35,812 nucleotides of DNA from a virus. How positions within the stretch are numbered: position 1 is the stretch's first letter; each line of letters begins with the position of its first letter. Both the position numbers and the translations under genes were made by a program. The notes beneath the pieces were generated by a model. The model did not search any database. It was not told the origin of the DNA and saw only the letters and a list, made by a program, of their open reading frames with translations. The stretch lies in IMG/VR virus record IMGVR_UViG_3300013101_000042, positions 1 through 35,812 of that record; one strand, written 5' to 3'. Positions 29,115 to 35,811 of the stretch are shown here, one piece after another.

Positions 29115-30362
29115 ATGACAGTTTCGACTACAACCAACAAGATTATATACAATGGTTTGATCGGGCAGACGATATTCGCCTATAACTTCCGTGTCGATCA
29201 AAAGGAAAACATGGAAGTGTATCTTGCTGGTACGATCATCCCTGACGGTGACTGGACAATTGACGGACTTGGTGATGCTGGGGGCGGTAACGTCACATTG
29301 AATGCCGCGCTCACTGTTGACCAGACGGTTACCCTGTTGAGGGATGTGTCTGAAACGCAAGAAGTTGATTATCAACCGTTCGACGCTTTCCCTGCTGAGA
29401 CCCATGAGGGCGCACTTGATAAGCTGACCATGCTAGTCCAACAGATGCAGGAACAGGTTAGTCGATCTCCGCAGCTACCTGTAGATTCTACGCTGACTGA
29501 TTACGACCTTGGCAATCCTGTTGCCGAGAAGCTCATCCAGTACAAGGCCGATCTGTCAGGACAGGAACCGTCGATCTACACAGTCCAGGAATTGATCGAT
29601 AATAGCGGCGGCGATGAAATCCGCACAACTTCTCCTCCAAACCCAAAGTCAGGTGATGGTTGGTGGGATGCCGACACAGGTAAAGCCTACACATGGTACG
29701 AGGATGGAACGTCTGACCAGTGGGTCGAGCGGATACCAGTGCCGCAGTACAACGATGTGTTCGACGCCAAGCTCGATGGGTATGATGCTACTGGCCTGCA
29801 TAAGGCATTTACGGGCGATCTTGATGATGTTACTACTAACTCTATGTACACCTCCGTTACTCAGGACATAACTAATCACCCAATAGAAGTGCCAAGCGAT
29901 AATTCAACTGCTGTATTTATTCAAACATCGGCGTTTAATGTTAATTCTGCCATCCAACTTTTTTATATAATATCTTCTTCCACTACAGGTGTCCCATATC
30001 AACTATACTGGCGGTGGCGTTCGGGTGGAATATGGAATGCGTGGAAACTCGTAGTCGATGGCGGTGCGTTTACAGAGCGTCTGGCGGGGTATGATGATAC
30101 GGGGCTGCATTCTCAATACATAGGTGATCTGAATGCCATACTGGTTAATTCAAATTACGTTATTCGCCCTAGTGATATCAGTAATCACCCTGTTGATTTT
30201 GTGGCGTGGGGGCATATCACTACTGATATGCACACTAACGCGAATAACGGCACTCAAACACTGGTTGGTATGCTGGGCGATGATAAGCTGAAAACCTGGC
30301 AGCGTAATCTCGATGGCACGGTATGGGATGCCTGGACGCTGATAATTAACGGCGCGGCTTAA
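29115..30362 (+). CDS. Tail fibre protein with T7 gp17-like N-terminus (415 aa)
   Basis: Residues 1-120 (MTVSTTTNKIIYNGLIGQTIFAYNFRVDQKENMEVYLAGTIIPDGDWTIDGLGDAGGGNVTLNAALTVDQTVTLLRDVSETQEVDYQPFDAFPAETHEGALDKLTMLVQQMQEQVSRS) match the T7 gp17 virion-anchoring domain and following coiled coil. The rest carries two related modules (FDAKLDGYDATGLHKAFTGDLD, FTERLAGYDDTGLHSQYIGDLN) with IWNAWKLVVDGGAF and VWDAWTLIINGAA ends. It should attach to the nozzle and bind the host surface. The module type recurs in the next fibre gene. Confidence 0.9.
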   Translation: MTVSTTTNKIIYNGLIGQTIFAYNFRVDQKENMEVYLAGTIIPDGDWTIDGLGDAGGGNVTLNAALTVDQTVTLLRDVSETQEVDYQPFDAFPAETHEGALDKLTMLVQQMQEQVSRSPQLPVDSTLTDYDLGNPVAEKLIQYKADLSGQEPSIYTVQELIDNSGGDEIRTTSPPNPKSGDGWWDADTGKAYTWYEDGTSDQWVERIPVPQYNDVFDAKLDGYDATGLHKAFTGDLDDVTTNSMYTSVTQDITNHPIEVPSDNSTAVFIQTSAFNVNSAIQLFYIISSSTTGVPYQLYWRWRSGGIWNAWKLVVDGGAFTERLAGYDDTGLHSQYIGDLNAILVNSNYVIRPSDISNHPVDFVAWGHITTDMHTNANNGTQTLVGMLGDDKLKTWQRNLDGTVWDAWTLIINGAA

Positions 30363-30376
30363 ACCAGGTGATCTGA

Positions 30377-30511
30377 ATGACATCCAGCATAATTCAGTTC
30401 ACCGATACGCTCCCCCCAATGTCACTAATGATCAAGCGCAGCCGGATGGAGTGGTTGATAGATACCTTGCTGGCTGCGCGTAGAAGAGCGTTGATAAACG
30501 ATAAACGATAA
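30377..30511 (+). CDS. Small protein between the fibre genes (44 aa)
   Basis: An ATG with AGGTGATCTGA upstream opens a frame reading MTSSIIQFTDTLPPMSLMIKRSRMEWLIDTLLAARRRALINDKR. It fills the gap between the two fibre genes and ends in the triple ATAAACG repeat at about 30491-30513. The composition, amphipathic and basic at the C-terminus, is plausible for a gene. It has no recognised family and could be a degraded remnant of a fibre-associated gene. Confidence 0.5.
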   Translation: MTSSIIQFTDTLPPMSLMIKRSRMEWLIDTLLAARRRALINDKR

Positions 30512-30513
30512 AC
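30491..30513. repeat. ATAAACG triple direct repeat
   Basis: Three tandem copies of a 7-base ATAAACG unit lie just before the second fibre gene, partly inside the end of the small gene. It is likely a slippage product and a convenient joint for fibre exchange. Confidence 0.7.
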
Positions 30514-30527
30514 GAGGATATAGAGCA

Positions 30528-31520
30528 ATGGCAATGAATTTTCCAGACTCACCAGTAGATGGTGAACAGAGTCAACAGTCCAACGGGGTTCTCTATAAGT
30601 GGAACGCATCGAAGACCCGCTGGGAGGTAATCTCAACCAACGTCAACGATACGTCCTTCGATCTGAAACTCGCTGGGTATAATGTTAATGGCACACACGT
30701 AAAGTATGACGCTGATCTTAACCTGATCGACTATGATTCTTTCTTCCACATCAATACATCATTAGCGACAAACTTCCCGATCGGCATGACGGGGCATGGG
30801 TTTGTACGGTCAGACGTAATGTTCGAAGCGAAAGATTACGTTACTCAAACGATGTACGGTGCAAACAGTACAAGCGTCTGGAAAATTTGGATGCGGAGTA
30901 TGCAAGCTGGCGTCTGGGGCGACTGGAAACTCGTTATTGATGGCGGCGCATTCTCGCAGCGTTTGGCTGGTCTAAATGATGACGGTAATCACGTTAAATA
31001 CAATGCTGATGTGAATGACATCGAGGACAACTCGGTCTATCATACCTCTAGCAGTGTCGCGACGAATCTTCCAGCGGATATGGACGGGCATGGGTTTATT
31101 CGGACAGACATATTTGAGGCTGATAAGGCTTATAGAACTCAGACTATCTACGGTAACACTGCAAATAATGAATTCAAGCAATGGATGCGGAGTATGCAAG
31201 CTGGCGTCTGGGGTGCATGGAAACTGGTTGTTGATGGTGAGCGACCACGTATCGGGTTTATCAATGGTGTGACTGGGGCATTAAGCAGGGGTAATGGCGG
31301 CGTAACTTGCGTAAGAGATAGCGCGGGCGTCTACACGCTGACTTTCGATCCGCCATTTGCAAACAACCTTTATAATGTTCAGGTCACGGCTGCTGATACT
31401 GGCAAAGTTGTAAGTGTCAGTTCTGGCCCTGCACCAGACACGCAACAGGTGTTTGTAACTGATCTGGTAGGTGCGCTTACTGACGGGGCTTTCGCGTTCA
31501 GCGTTAAGTCTAACGAATGA
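30528..31520 (+). CDS. Second tail fibre protein (330 aa) built of duplicated modules
   Basis: The N-terminus (MAMNFPDSPVDGEQSQQSNGVLYKWNASKTRWEVIST) resembles the short adaptor start of phage fibre and tail-tip proteins. Two modules of 98 residues follow (FDLKLAGYNVNGTHVKYDADLN... and FSQRLAGLNDDGNHVKYNADVN...), each ending WMRSMQAGVWGxWKLVxDG, then a C-terminal head (IGFINGVTGALSRGNGGVTC...). The modules share a 32-bp identical DNA segment (30888-30919 and 31182-31213). It probably binds host surface structures, and the repeats suggest length variation. It overlaps the next gene by four bases. Confidence 0.85.
   Translation: MAMNFPDSPVDGEQSQQSNGVLYKWNASKTRWEVISTNVNDTSFDLKLAGYNVNGTHVKYDADLNLIDYDSFFHINTSLATNFPIGMTGHGFVRSDVMFEAKDYVTQTMYGANSTSVWKIWMRSMQAGVWGDWKLVIDGGAFSQRLAGLNDDGNHVKYNADVNDIEDNSVYHTSSSVATNLPADMDGHGFIRTDIFEADKAYRTQTIYGNTANNEFKQWMRSMQAGVWGAWKLVVDGERPRIGFINGVTGALSRGNGGVTCVRDSAGVYTLTFDPPFANNLYNVQVTAADTGKVVSVSSGPAPDTQQVFVTDLVGALTDGAFAFSVKSNE
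30888..31213 (+). repeat. Two 32-bp identical segments marking tail fibre duplication
   Basis: The same 32 bases occur at 30888-30919 and 31182-31213, 294 bp (98 codons) apart, in frame. They encode the conserved WMRSMQAGVWG stretch. The duplication is recent enough to be identical at the DNA level, while the flanks have diverged. Confidence 0.85.
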
Positions 31521-31702
31521 ACCGCGAACCAGATGATGCACTGGAGGCACTGGGTACAGTGGTACTGATCGTTATCATTGTACTGGTTCTGACTGGGTGT
31601 ACGGTTGTCTTCTGGTCAACCGGCACTGAGATAACGGATAAAGATAATGTCGGCCTAGTCGTTATCGATGCTGACGATTCAAAAAAGGGAGTAAAGAAAT
31701 GA
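31517..31702 (+). CDS. Small membrane or lipoprotein (61 aa)
   Basis: The sequence MNREPDDALEALGTVVLIVIIVLVLTGCTVVFWSTGTEITDKDNVGLVVIDADDSKKGVKK has one hydrophobic segment (about residues 12-27) ending in LTGC, a lipobox-like motif at Cys28. The N-terminus is acidic rather than basic, which argues against a standard signal peptide, so it could be a plain transmembrane protein. It is coupled to the fibre gene (ATGA) and to the next gene. The position after the fibres fits a lysis-associated protein such as a spanin or holin partner, but no endolysin is near. Confidence 0.55.
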   Translation: MNREPDDALEALGTVVLIVIIVLVLTGCTVVFWSTGTEITDKDNVGLVVIDADDSKKGVKK

Positions 31703-31938
31703 CAATCTCAGATGAAGTTTTCAGAGTGACCGGACTGGGTAGTAATGATGGTCAGGCCGAACACTACGGTAGAACCACAAGCGAGTCGTTGGAGGATGCT
31801 GAACTGCGATTTGTGAATGCCCTGCTCACAACGAAGCAGGCACATGTCAACGATGCGTGGTTTCAGCTTGGTAAGGAACAAGTCTTTGCGTCAGCACAAA
31901 TCAATGATATCAAACTAGAATACTGGGAAGGTCAGTAA
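31699..31938 (+). CDS. Hypothetical late protein (79 aa)
   Basis: The product is MTISDEVFRVTGLGSNDGQAEHYGRTTSESLEDAELRFVNALLTTKQAHVNDAWFQLGKEQVFASAQINDIKLEYWEGQ, acidic and probably helical. It overlaps neighbours on both sides (ATGA and TAATG), so it is translated as part of the late operon. No family is recognised. Confidence 0.6.
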   Translation: MTISDEVFRVTGLGSNDGQAEHYGRTTSESLEDAELRFVNALLTTKQAHVNDAWFQLGKEQVFASAQINDIKLEYWEGQ

Positions 31939-32123
31939 TGGCTAAGTTGAAAAAAGATGACACTGTGATAGTGATTTTTCCCTCTCACGTGGTCGGGGTA
32001 GTTGGTAGAGACGCGATAGTCAGGGAGCTTGCCGATGATAAGCGACCTTACTGGGAACTTGAAAATGTTGAAACTGGTACAACCTTTGTGGTGCCTATAC
32101 CTGTCCTGATGCGGAGAGTTTAG
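31938..32123 (+). CDS. Hypothetical late protein, small beta fold (61 aa)
   Basis: The sequence MAKLKKDDTVIVIFPSHVVGVVGRDAIVRELADDKRPYWELENVETGTTFVVPIPVLMRRV resembles short beta-barrel (SH3-like) phage proteins, with the KKDDTVIV start and alternating hydrophobics. The start overlaps the previous stop (TAATG). No specific function is assigned. Confidence 0.6.
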   Translation: MAKLKKDDTVIVIFPSHVVGVVGRDAIVRELADDKRPYWELENVETGTTFVVPIPVLMRRV

Positions 32124-32126
32124 ATT

Positions 32127-32627
32127 TTGGACTTTGCCATTATGTCGCTACCCCGATCAGGTAGTCACATGCTCATGTCAGCTCTCCATAGCCACCCTGA
32201 AATAACAATGACAGGTGAGCTACGGATGAAGGAGAAGTTCCCGCTACCAGCCTCTGAGGGGCTTCTACGTGGATGTATCTGCCCTTCCTACAACCTGCCT
32301 GTCCCTGTAGGCATATCAGCAAGTACCCCTATCATATTCTTGCTACGTGACCTTCAAGATATAAACCGATCAAACTATCACCAGCATCTTGCCCCAGCTC
32401 CAGTCGAGGACATCACACCCCCTAAGTCGAGGCTGTCGTATCTATACAACAGGTTTGTGATGATGGAGGAGTTTATGGAGAGTCGCACAGCACCGAAGCT
32501 GGTGATATGGTATGACGAGTTATGTGGTAACAACGATGCGCGGATACTGCACCGATCAGCAGAGATATGTTATTTTCTAGGAGTACATGAGCAGCCATTG
32601 CGACCGCTCACATACAAACCTACTTAG
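32127..32627 (+). CDS. Sulfotransferase-like protein (166 aa)
   Basis: The 166-residue product carries the signatures of PAPS-dependent sulfotransferases. SLPRSGSHMLMSALHSHPEI (residues 7-26) is the 5'-phosphosulfate-binding loop, IIFLLRDLQDINRSNY (69-84) is the 3'-phosphate-binding motif with R74 and S82, and KLVIWYDELCG...EICYFLGV (124-153) is the typical end. It would transfer sulfate from PAPS to a sugar, lipid or protein. The family is often 250 residues or more, so this is a compact form. The TTG start at 32127 is preferred because GGAG lies eight bases upstream; an in-frame ATG is at 32142. It is the last rightward late gene. Confidence 0.75.
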   Translation: MDFAIMSLPRSGSHMLMSALHSHPEITMTGELRMKEKFPLPASEGLLRGCICPSYNLPVPVGISASTPIIFLLRDLQDINRSNYHQHLAPAPVEDITPPKSRLSYLYNRFVMMEEFMESRTAPKLVIWYDELCGNNDARILHRSAEICYFLGVHEQPLRPLTYKPT

Positions 32628-32713
32628 AACTTATCGCTCGACCCGTAGATTAGGCCGATCACTAATACTAGGAATATAACTAGGCAATCCCAATTCTCTT
32701 TAATAAATTTCAT
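32624..32713 (-). CDS. Tiny membrane protein, convergent with the sulfotransferase gene (29 aa)
   Basis: A minus frame from ATG at 32713, with GGGGG four bases upstream, reads MKFIKENWDCLVIFLVLVIGLIYGSSDKF: a basic N-terminus, one membrane helix and a polar tail. This is a credible inner-membrane peptide. Its last four bases overlap the stop of the sulfotransferase gene. It lies just after the terminator hairpin at 32726, so expression would need read-through or a local promoter. Listed with moderate support. Confidence 0.45.
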   Translation of the reverse strand: MKFIKENWDCLVIFLVLVIGLIYGSSDKF

Positions 32714-32722
32714 GTTACCCCC

Positions 32723-32746
32723 AAAAAGTTGCGTCGAAGCAACTTA
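32723..32746 (-). terminator. Dispersed AAGTTGC hairpin, copy 7: terminator of the right leftward operon
   Basis: On the minus strand the TAA stop of the 80-residue gene overlaps the stem AAGTTGC-TTCGAC-GCAACTT (32745-32726), followed by a T5 run (A-run 32723-32727 on plus). It ends the leftward transcript just before the convergent late operon. Confidence 0.85.
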
Positions 32747-32986
32747 TCCAATTAGACCTTTCATCCTATTCGACAGTCTGCGGACATCCTGCTTAAAGTT
32801 CAAACGTGCATTCTTTTCATTGGCACTACAGCTCTGTCCAGTGAATGCCCTAAAGTTGTTGCCAACATCGTCCGTGATGTGGCAACAGACATGACCCGCA
32901 TGTTCGATTGTTATGCTGTTGCATGTAAAGCCTAGCCGTATGATAACCGCCTCGATACTTTTCAATCGTTTGCGTTGACCGCTCAT
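32744..32986 (-). CDS. Hypothetical protein, HicA-like pattern (80 aa)
   Basis: The sequence MSGQRKRLKSIEAVIIRLGFTCNSITIEHAGHVCCHITDDVGNNFRAFTGQSCSANEKNARLNFKQDVRRLSNRMKGLIG has a helix-strand-strand-strand-helix order with EHAGHVCCHI in the middle, which recalls the small dsRBD-like HicA fold and short phage relatives ending in FKQDVRR. No antitoxin partner is beside it. I list HicA-like as a possibility only. The ATG has GGGGAG upstream, at the end of the previous gene. Confidence 0.5.
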   Translation of the reverse strand: MSGQRKRLKSIEAVIIRLGFTCNSITIEHAGHVCCHITDDVGNNFRAFTGQSCSANEKNARLNFKQDVRRLSNRMKGLIG

Positions 32987-32987
32987 G

Positions 32988-33359
32988 TTACTCCCCGTTA
33001 CCCCCTGTTACTATCTCTGTAAGCTCATCGATACGGTTTCTGAGTATTGTGATCTCACCTCTGAAATCAATTTTCATTTGCTCCTGCTCTGCTTCAAGGC
33101 ATATGATACGTTCTCTGTTACCAGCACCAATGCTGTTCACACCCTTCCCGTATTTAAGTTTCAAATCCATAGACGCAACTACACGACTAATCTTATCCTC
33201 GTTAGCTGGTCTGGATAGCACCATTTCGGCGTTGATTTTTTCTGCAAGTTCGTCTCGCTGAAATTTCAATACCCCGTCAACAGCTTCAAGTGATAATATG
33301 TATTTGATCATACGCGCATTGTCTTTGGGTGTGTAGTCTTTCTGTCCTGTTGTACTCAT
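32988..33359 (-). CDS. Hypothetical coiled-coil protein (123 aa)
   Basis: The start chosen is the ATG at 33359 (MSTTGQKDYTPKDNARMIKYILSLEAVDGVLKF) because GGAGAAATATT precedes it, the same AATATTATG leader as in the early array. The N-terminal half looks like a winged-helix-type helical domain (MIKYILSLEAVDGVLKFQRDELAEKINAEM). The C-terminal half is a coiled coil (CLEAEQEQMKIDFRGEITILRNRIDELTEIV). A DNA-binding or dimerising regulator is possible but not proven. Confidence 0.6.
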   Translation of the reverse strand: MSTTGQKDYTPKDNARMIKYILSLEAVDGVLKFQRDELAEKINAEMVLSRPANEDKISRVVASMDLKLKYGKGVNSIGAGNRERIICLEAEQEQMKIDFRGEITILRNRIDELTEIVTGGNGE

Positions 33360-33378
33360 AATATTTCTCCGATATAGT

Positions 33379-34809
33379 TTATATAATTCCACGTTTCTTT
33401 CGTCCATACTCACGAATGAGTTCGCGGACTTCTGATTCAGTGGATCGTTTTACCTGTAACGCTGCCCTGACTAGCAAGTCAGTGGTATCGTCAACAAGGA
33501 TGCGGTGAACCATCACGGTAGGACTGGTCTGCCCCTGCCGTGCGATTCGTGAATTGGATTGGTAGTACAGCTCGTAGCTCCAGTTTAGGCCGAACCAGAT
33601 GACGTTGTGGCAGGCTGTCTGTAAGCGGTCAACACCGTGACCCATACTGGCAGGGTGAGCGATGATCATATCAAGGTTGCCGCTGTTCCAGTCAATGATA
33701 GCCTGATTGAAGTCACCATCGCTGGTCTTCGAGCTGATCCACTTGGCATCAGGGAACTGTTTCAATATTCGCTTGGCCTCATGTTGGTACTGGTAGAGCA
33801 ACAACACTGGCTGTCCCTCCAGCTCATCAACCAGATCGATGAGGGCATCGAGCTTGACACTATGGATCAGCTCCCAGTCAGGTAAACCTGGATTAAGGTA
33901 TACGCCACCACCAGCAAACTGGAGGCATCGATTGACAAGTGATGCGCGGTTGAAGATCGGGACATCGTGACCGCTCTCTAACTCGATCAACATCTCCCGC
34001 TCGATAGCATCGTATCGCTCCTGCATATCAGCGGGGAAGGTGAGCATGATGTCGTTCTCGATCATGTCCGGCATGGTGATGTAGTCTGAGGCTACGAGAT
34101 CAATGGTGATGTCCGCTAGCTTCTCAGTGATCTGATCCTTGGAACTTTCAAAGGCTTTCCACTTCGTACCCATGTAGTCGGACAGGTAGAAGTAGGTAGA
34201 GCGGAATGTAGTGTGACTCTGACCTAACCGCTCTCCCCCATCGAGGCACAGGTACTGACCGAATAGATCGAGCATACCGTTTGGGGCAGGGGTGCCAGTC
34301 AGGTTGACCCGACGAGGTGCGTACTGCAATAGCTTGAGTGCAGCAGTGCCGCGCTTGACTCCCTGACGTATGCGGGTGTTCTTCATCTTCGAGCTTTCAT
34401 CGAATACGATCATGTCCCATGGCGGGTACTTACCGTGAGTCAGGAAGCGATGCTCAACTTGAGTCTGGAGCCATGGAAGGTTCTCATAGTTGACGAGGTA
34501 GATATGAGCCTTGGTGCATAGCCCTCTGATCCGGCTACTGGGGTCTCCGGTGATGTAGGAGAACGTCAACTCCTTGGTATGCGACCACTTGGCTGATTCC
34601 TGCCTCCAGACGCTCTGTACGACTCGTAGCGGGGCGATCACTAGCACACCCTTGATACTGAATGAGTCAAAAAACAAGCTCTCTACGGCTGTTAGAACGC
34701 TTACCGTTTTACCCAATCCAGGATCAAGGTGAAGGGCAGAAGCAGGGTGTTCGATCATGTGTTGGACACATCGATTCTGGTACTCGTGCAGATCACTTCG
34801 CTGCATCAT
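33379..34809 (-). CDS. SNF2-type DEAD/H helicase
   Basis: The 476-residue protein is a superfamily 2 ATPase of the SNF2 type found in phage replication/recombination regions. Its motifs are the Q-like start (LHEYQNRCVQHMI), Walker A DPGLGKT at residues 29-35, motif II FDESSKMKN (DEXX-type), motif III LTGTPAPN, motif V ASMGHGVDRLQTA and motif VI QSNSRIARQGQT. It probably moves on double-stranded DNA at forks or junctions. It is co-transcribed with a VRR-NUC nuclease, a common phage pairing. Its ATG lies inside the end of the 52-residue gene. Confidence 0.9.
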   Translation of the reverse strand: MMQRSDLHEYQNRCVQHMIEHPASALHLDPGLGKTVSVLTAVESLFFDSFSIKGVLVIAPLRVVQSVWRQESAKWSHTKELTFSYITGDPSSRIRGLCTKAHIYLVNYENLPWLQTQVEHRFLTHGKYPPWDMIVFDESSKMKNTRIRQGVKRGTAALKLLQYAPRRVNLTGTPAPNGMLDLFGQYLCLDGGERLGQSHTTFRSTYFYLSDYMGTKWKAFESSKDQITEKLADITIDLVASDYITMPDMIENDIMLTFPADMQERYDAIEREMLIELESGHDVPIFNRASLVNRCLQFAGGGVYLNPGLPDWELIHSVKLDALIDLVDELEGQPVLLLYQYQHEAKRILKQFPDAKWISSKTSDGDFNQAIIDWNSGNLDMIIAHPASMGHGVDRLQTACHNVIWFGLNWSYELYYQSNSRIARQGQTSPTVMVHRILVDDTTDLLVRAALQVKRSTESEVRELIREYGRKKRGII

Positions 34810-34951
34810 TAGTTTCTTTCTCCATTTTCTCTCTGCAAGGTTGGTGGTTCTTCATGAATGCGTACCGCTGTTTCATAACGGATTCCCATCTGTAGGTATG
34901 GGTTGCGCTTTTGATGACCATCATCGAACCGCATACACAGCGGATAATCAT
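34793..34951 (-). CDS. Small CxC zinc-binding-like protein (52 aa)
   Basis: The product MIIRCVCGSMMVIKSATHTYRWESVMKQRYAFMKNHQPCREKMEKETNDAAK has a C-x-C knuckle (C5, C7) and an H-x-x-C pair (NHQPC), a likely zinc site. The start overlaps the preceding stop by ATGA, and its 3' end overlaps the SNF2 start by about 17 bases. Both features support translational coupling. Confidence 0.65.
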   Translation of the reverse strand: MIIRCVCGSMMVIKSATHTYRWESVMKQRYAFMKNHQPCREKMEKETNDAAK

Positions 34952-35136
34952 TTGTTTCTTACTCGTATTGACTTACGTAGTGCGCTTGTGAACTTATGCG
35001 GACAAGGGTCGTCATCTTCACTATTGATGATAATAGAATGCCACCCGTTGTGAACACCCTCGACAGGTTCTTCGTACCGCGCCATGCTGCGAAGCTCATC
35101 GTACAGCTTTGCTTTCTCTCGTGTGGTCAGTCTCAT
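34948..35136 (-). CDS. Hypothetical protein (62 aa)
   Basis: The start chosen is the ATG at 35136 (MRLTTREKAKLYDELRSMARYEEPVEGVHNGWHSIIINSEDDDPCPHKFTSALRKSIRVRNK). It has GGAGAAG at a good distance and overlaps the previous stop by ATGA; a TTG two codons upstream is too close to that site. It is charged and helical at the start, without a recognised family. Confidence 0.6.
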   Translation of the reverse strand: MRLTTREKAKLYDELRSMARYEEPVEGVHNGWHSIIINSEDDDPCPHKFTSALRKSIRVRNK

Positions 35137-35366
35137 TTCCAACTTCTCCGGTTACGTTCTTCAAACAGTCGTTGTTCCTCTCCACTTGACACAACAGCCT
35201 TACTTATCAGACTGAGTGTGTGTTTCAAACCGTTACGTTCAACTCTCAAAGCCTCTATTGTACCCTGTTGTCTATCACGCGCTCGACCAAGAGAGTCTAC
35301 TCTTTTGCGAAGTTCATGTATGACAATTTTGTACCCTGAGATTGTTTCTTTTTGATAATCGCTCAT
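35133..35366 (-). CDS. Hypothetical coiled-coil protein (77 aa)
   Basis: The start chosen is the ATG at 35366, which overlaps the VRR-NUC stop codon (ATGA). The product (MSDYQKETISGYKIVIHELRKRVDSLGRARDRQQGTIEALRVERNGLKHTLSLISKAVVSSGEEQRLFEERNRRSWK) has heptad-like hydrophobic spacing over most of its length. It is probably an oligomeric helper protein; the function is unknown. Confidence 0.6.
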   Translation of the reverse strand: MSDYQKETISGYKIVIHELRKRVDSLGRARDRQQGTIEALRVERNGLKHTLSLISKAVVSSGEEQRLFEERNRRSWK

Positions 35367-35644
35367 TCTTCCATCACCCACATTTTGAACCCATGGAGAT
35401 CACGAATAACCTGTACCTCATGACCATGCTTCTCGAACTGCTCGATCATGCGTACCTGTATAGGTGACAGTCTGCCTGTTGCATTTTTGAACTCGACGAA
35501 TACGATCTTACCGTTACGCGCCATGAATAATCTATCTGGCACTCCTGCATGTCCCGGACACGACATTTTCAATGACATCCATCCCTGACTCTCAGCGTAC
35601 TTACGACACTCCCTTTCAATCTGCTTTTCACTTTTACCGCTCAT
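35363..35644 (-). CDS. VRR-NUC nuclease
   Basis: The 93-residue product (from MSGKSEKQIE, ATG at 35644 after GGGGAATGTA) contains the VRR-NUC core: an N-terminal helix with Glu10 and Cys13, then GVPDRLF at residues 34-40 (catalytic Asp37), VEFKN at 50-54 (Glu51, Lys53) and LSPIQ at 59-63. This is the PD-(D/E)XK arrangement of phage stand-alone VRR-NUC enzymes, which cut branched DNA. An ATG four codons upstream lacks a ribosome site. It is followed by coupled genes and the SNF2 helicase, its usual partner. Confidence 0.9.
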   Translation of the reverse strand: MSGKSEKQIERECRKYAESQGWMSLKMSCPGHAGVPDRLFMARNGKIVFVEFKNATGRLSPIQVRMIEQFEKHGHEVQVIRDLHGFKMWVMEE

Positions 35645-35811
35645 TACATTCCCCATTGTGTAGCCATTGCGATTGCAAGGCCAGTTTTAGTTCTCGCTCG
35701 ATCCATCCAGCGAGTCTCCGATGGTGCCATGTAGAAAGCTGCTTCTCTTTCACACCTTGGCAACTTCATCATCTCGTAGTATACATAGTCTGTTGCTTTG
35801 AGTGGCGGCAG
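35644..35811 (-). CDS. C-terminal part of an unidentified protein (partial)
   Basis: An open frame enters from the right edge and reads LPPLKATDYVYYEMMKLPRCEREAAFYMAPSETRWMDRARTKTGLAIAMATQWGM, stopping in TAATG that overlaps the VRR-NUC start. The N-terminus lies outside the window. I do not recognise the protein. Coupling to the nuclease shows that it belongs to the same leftward operon. Confidence 0.6.
   Translation of the reverse strand: MPPLKATDYVYYEMMKLPRCEREAAFYMAPSETRWMDRARTKTGLAIAMATQWGM

Noticed and set aside
29115-31520. Diversity-generating retroelement acting on the fibre genes
   Set aside because: No reverse transcriptase or template repeat was seen; the repeated fibre segments are in-frame module duplications.
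1421-32746. N4-type hairpin promoters for a virion RNA polymerase
   Set aside because: The dispersed 20-bp hairpin has a longer stem and a six-base loop, lies at gene ends with T-runs, and no RNA polymerase gene is visible in the virion block.
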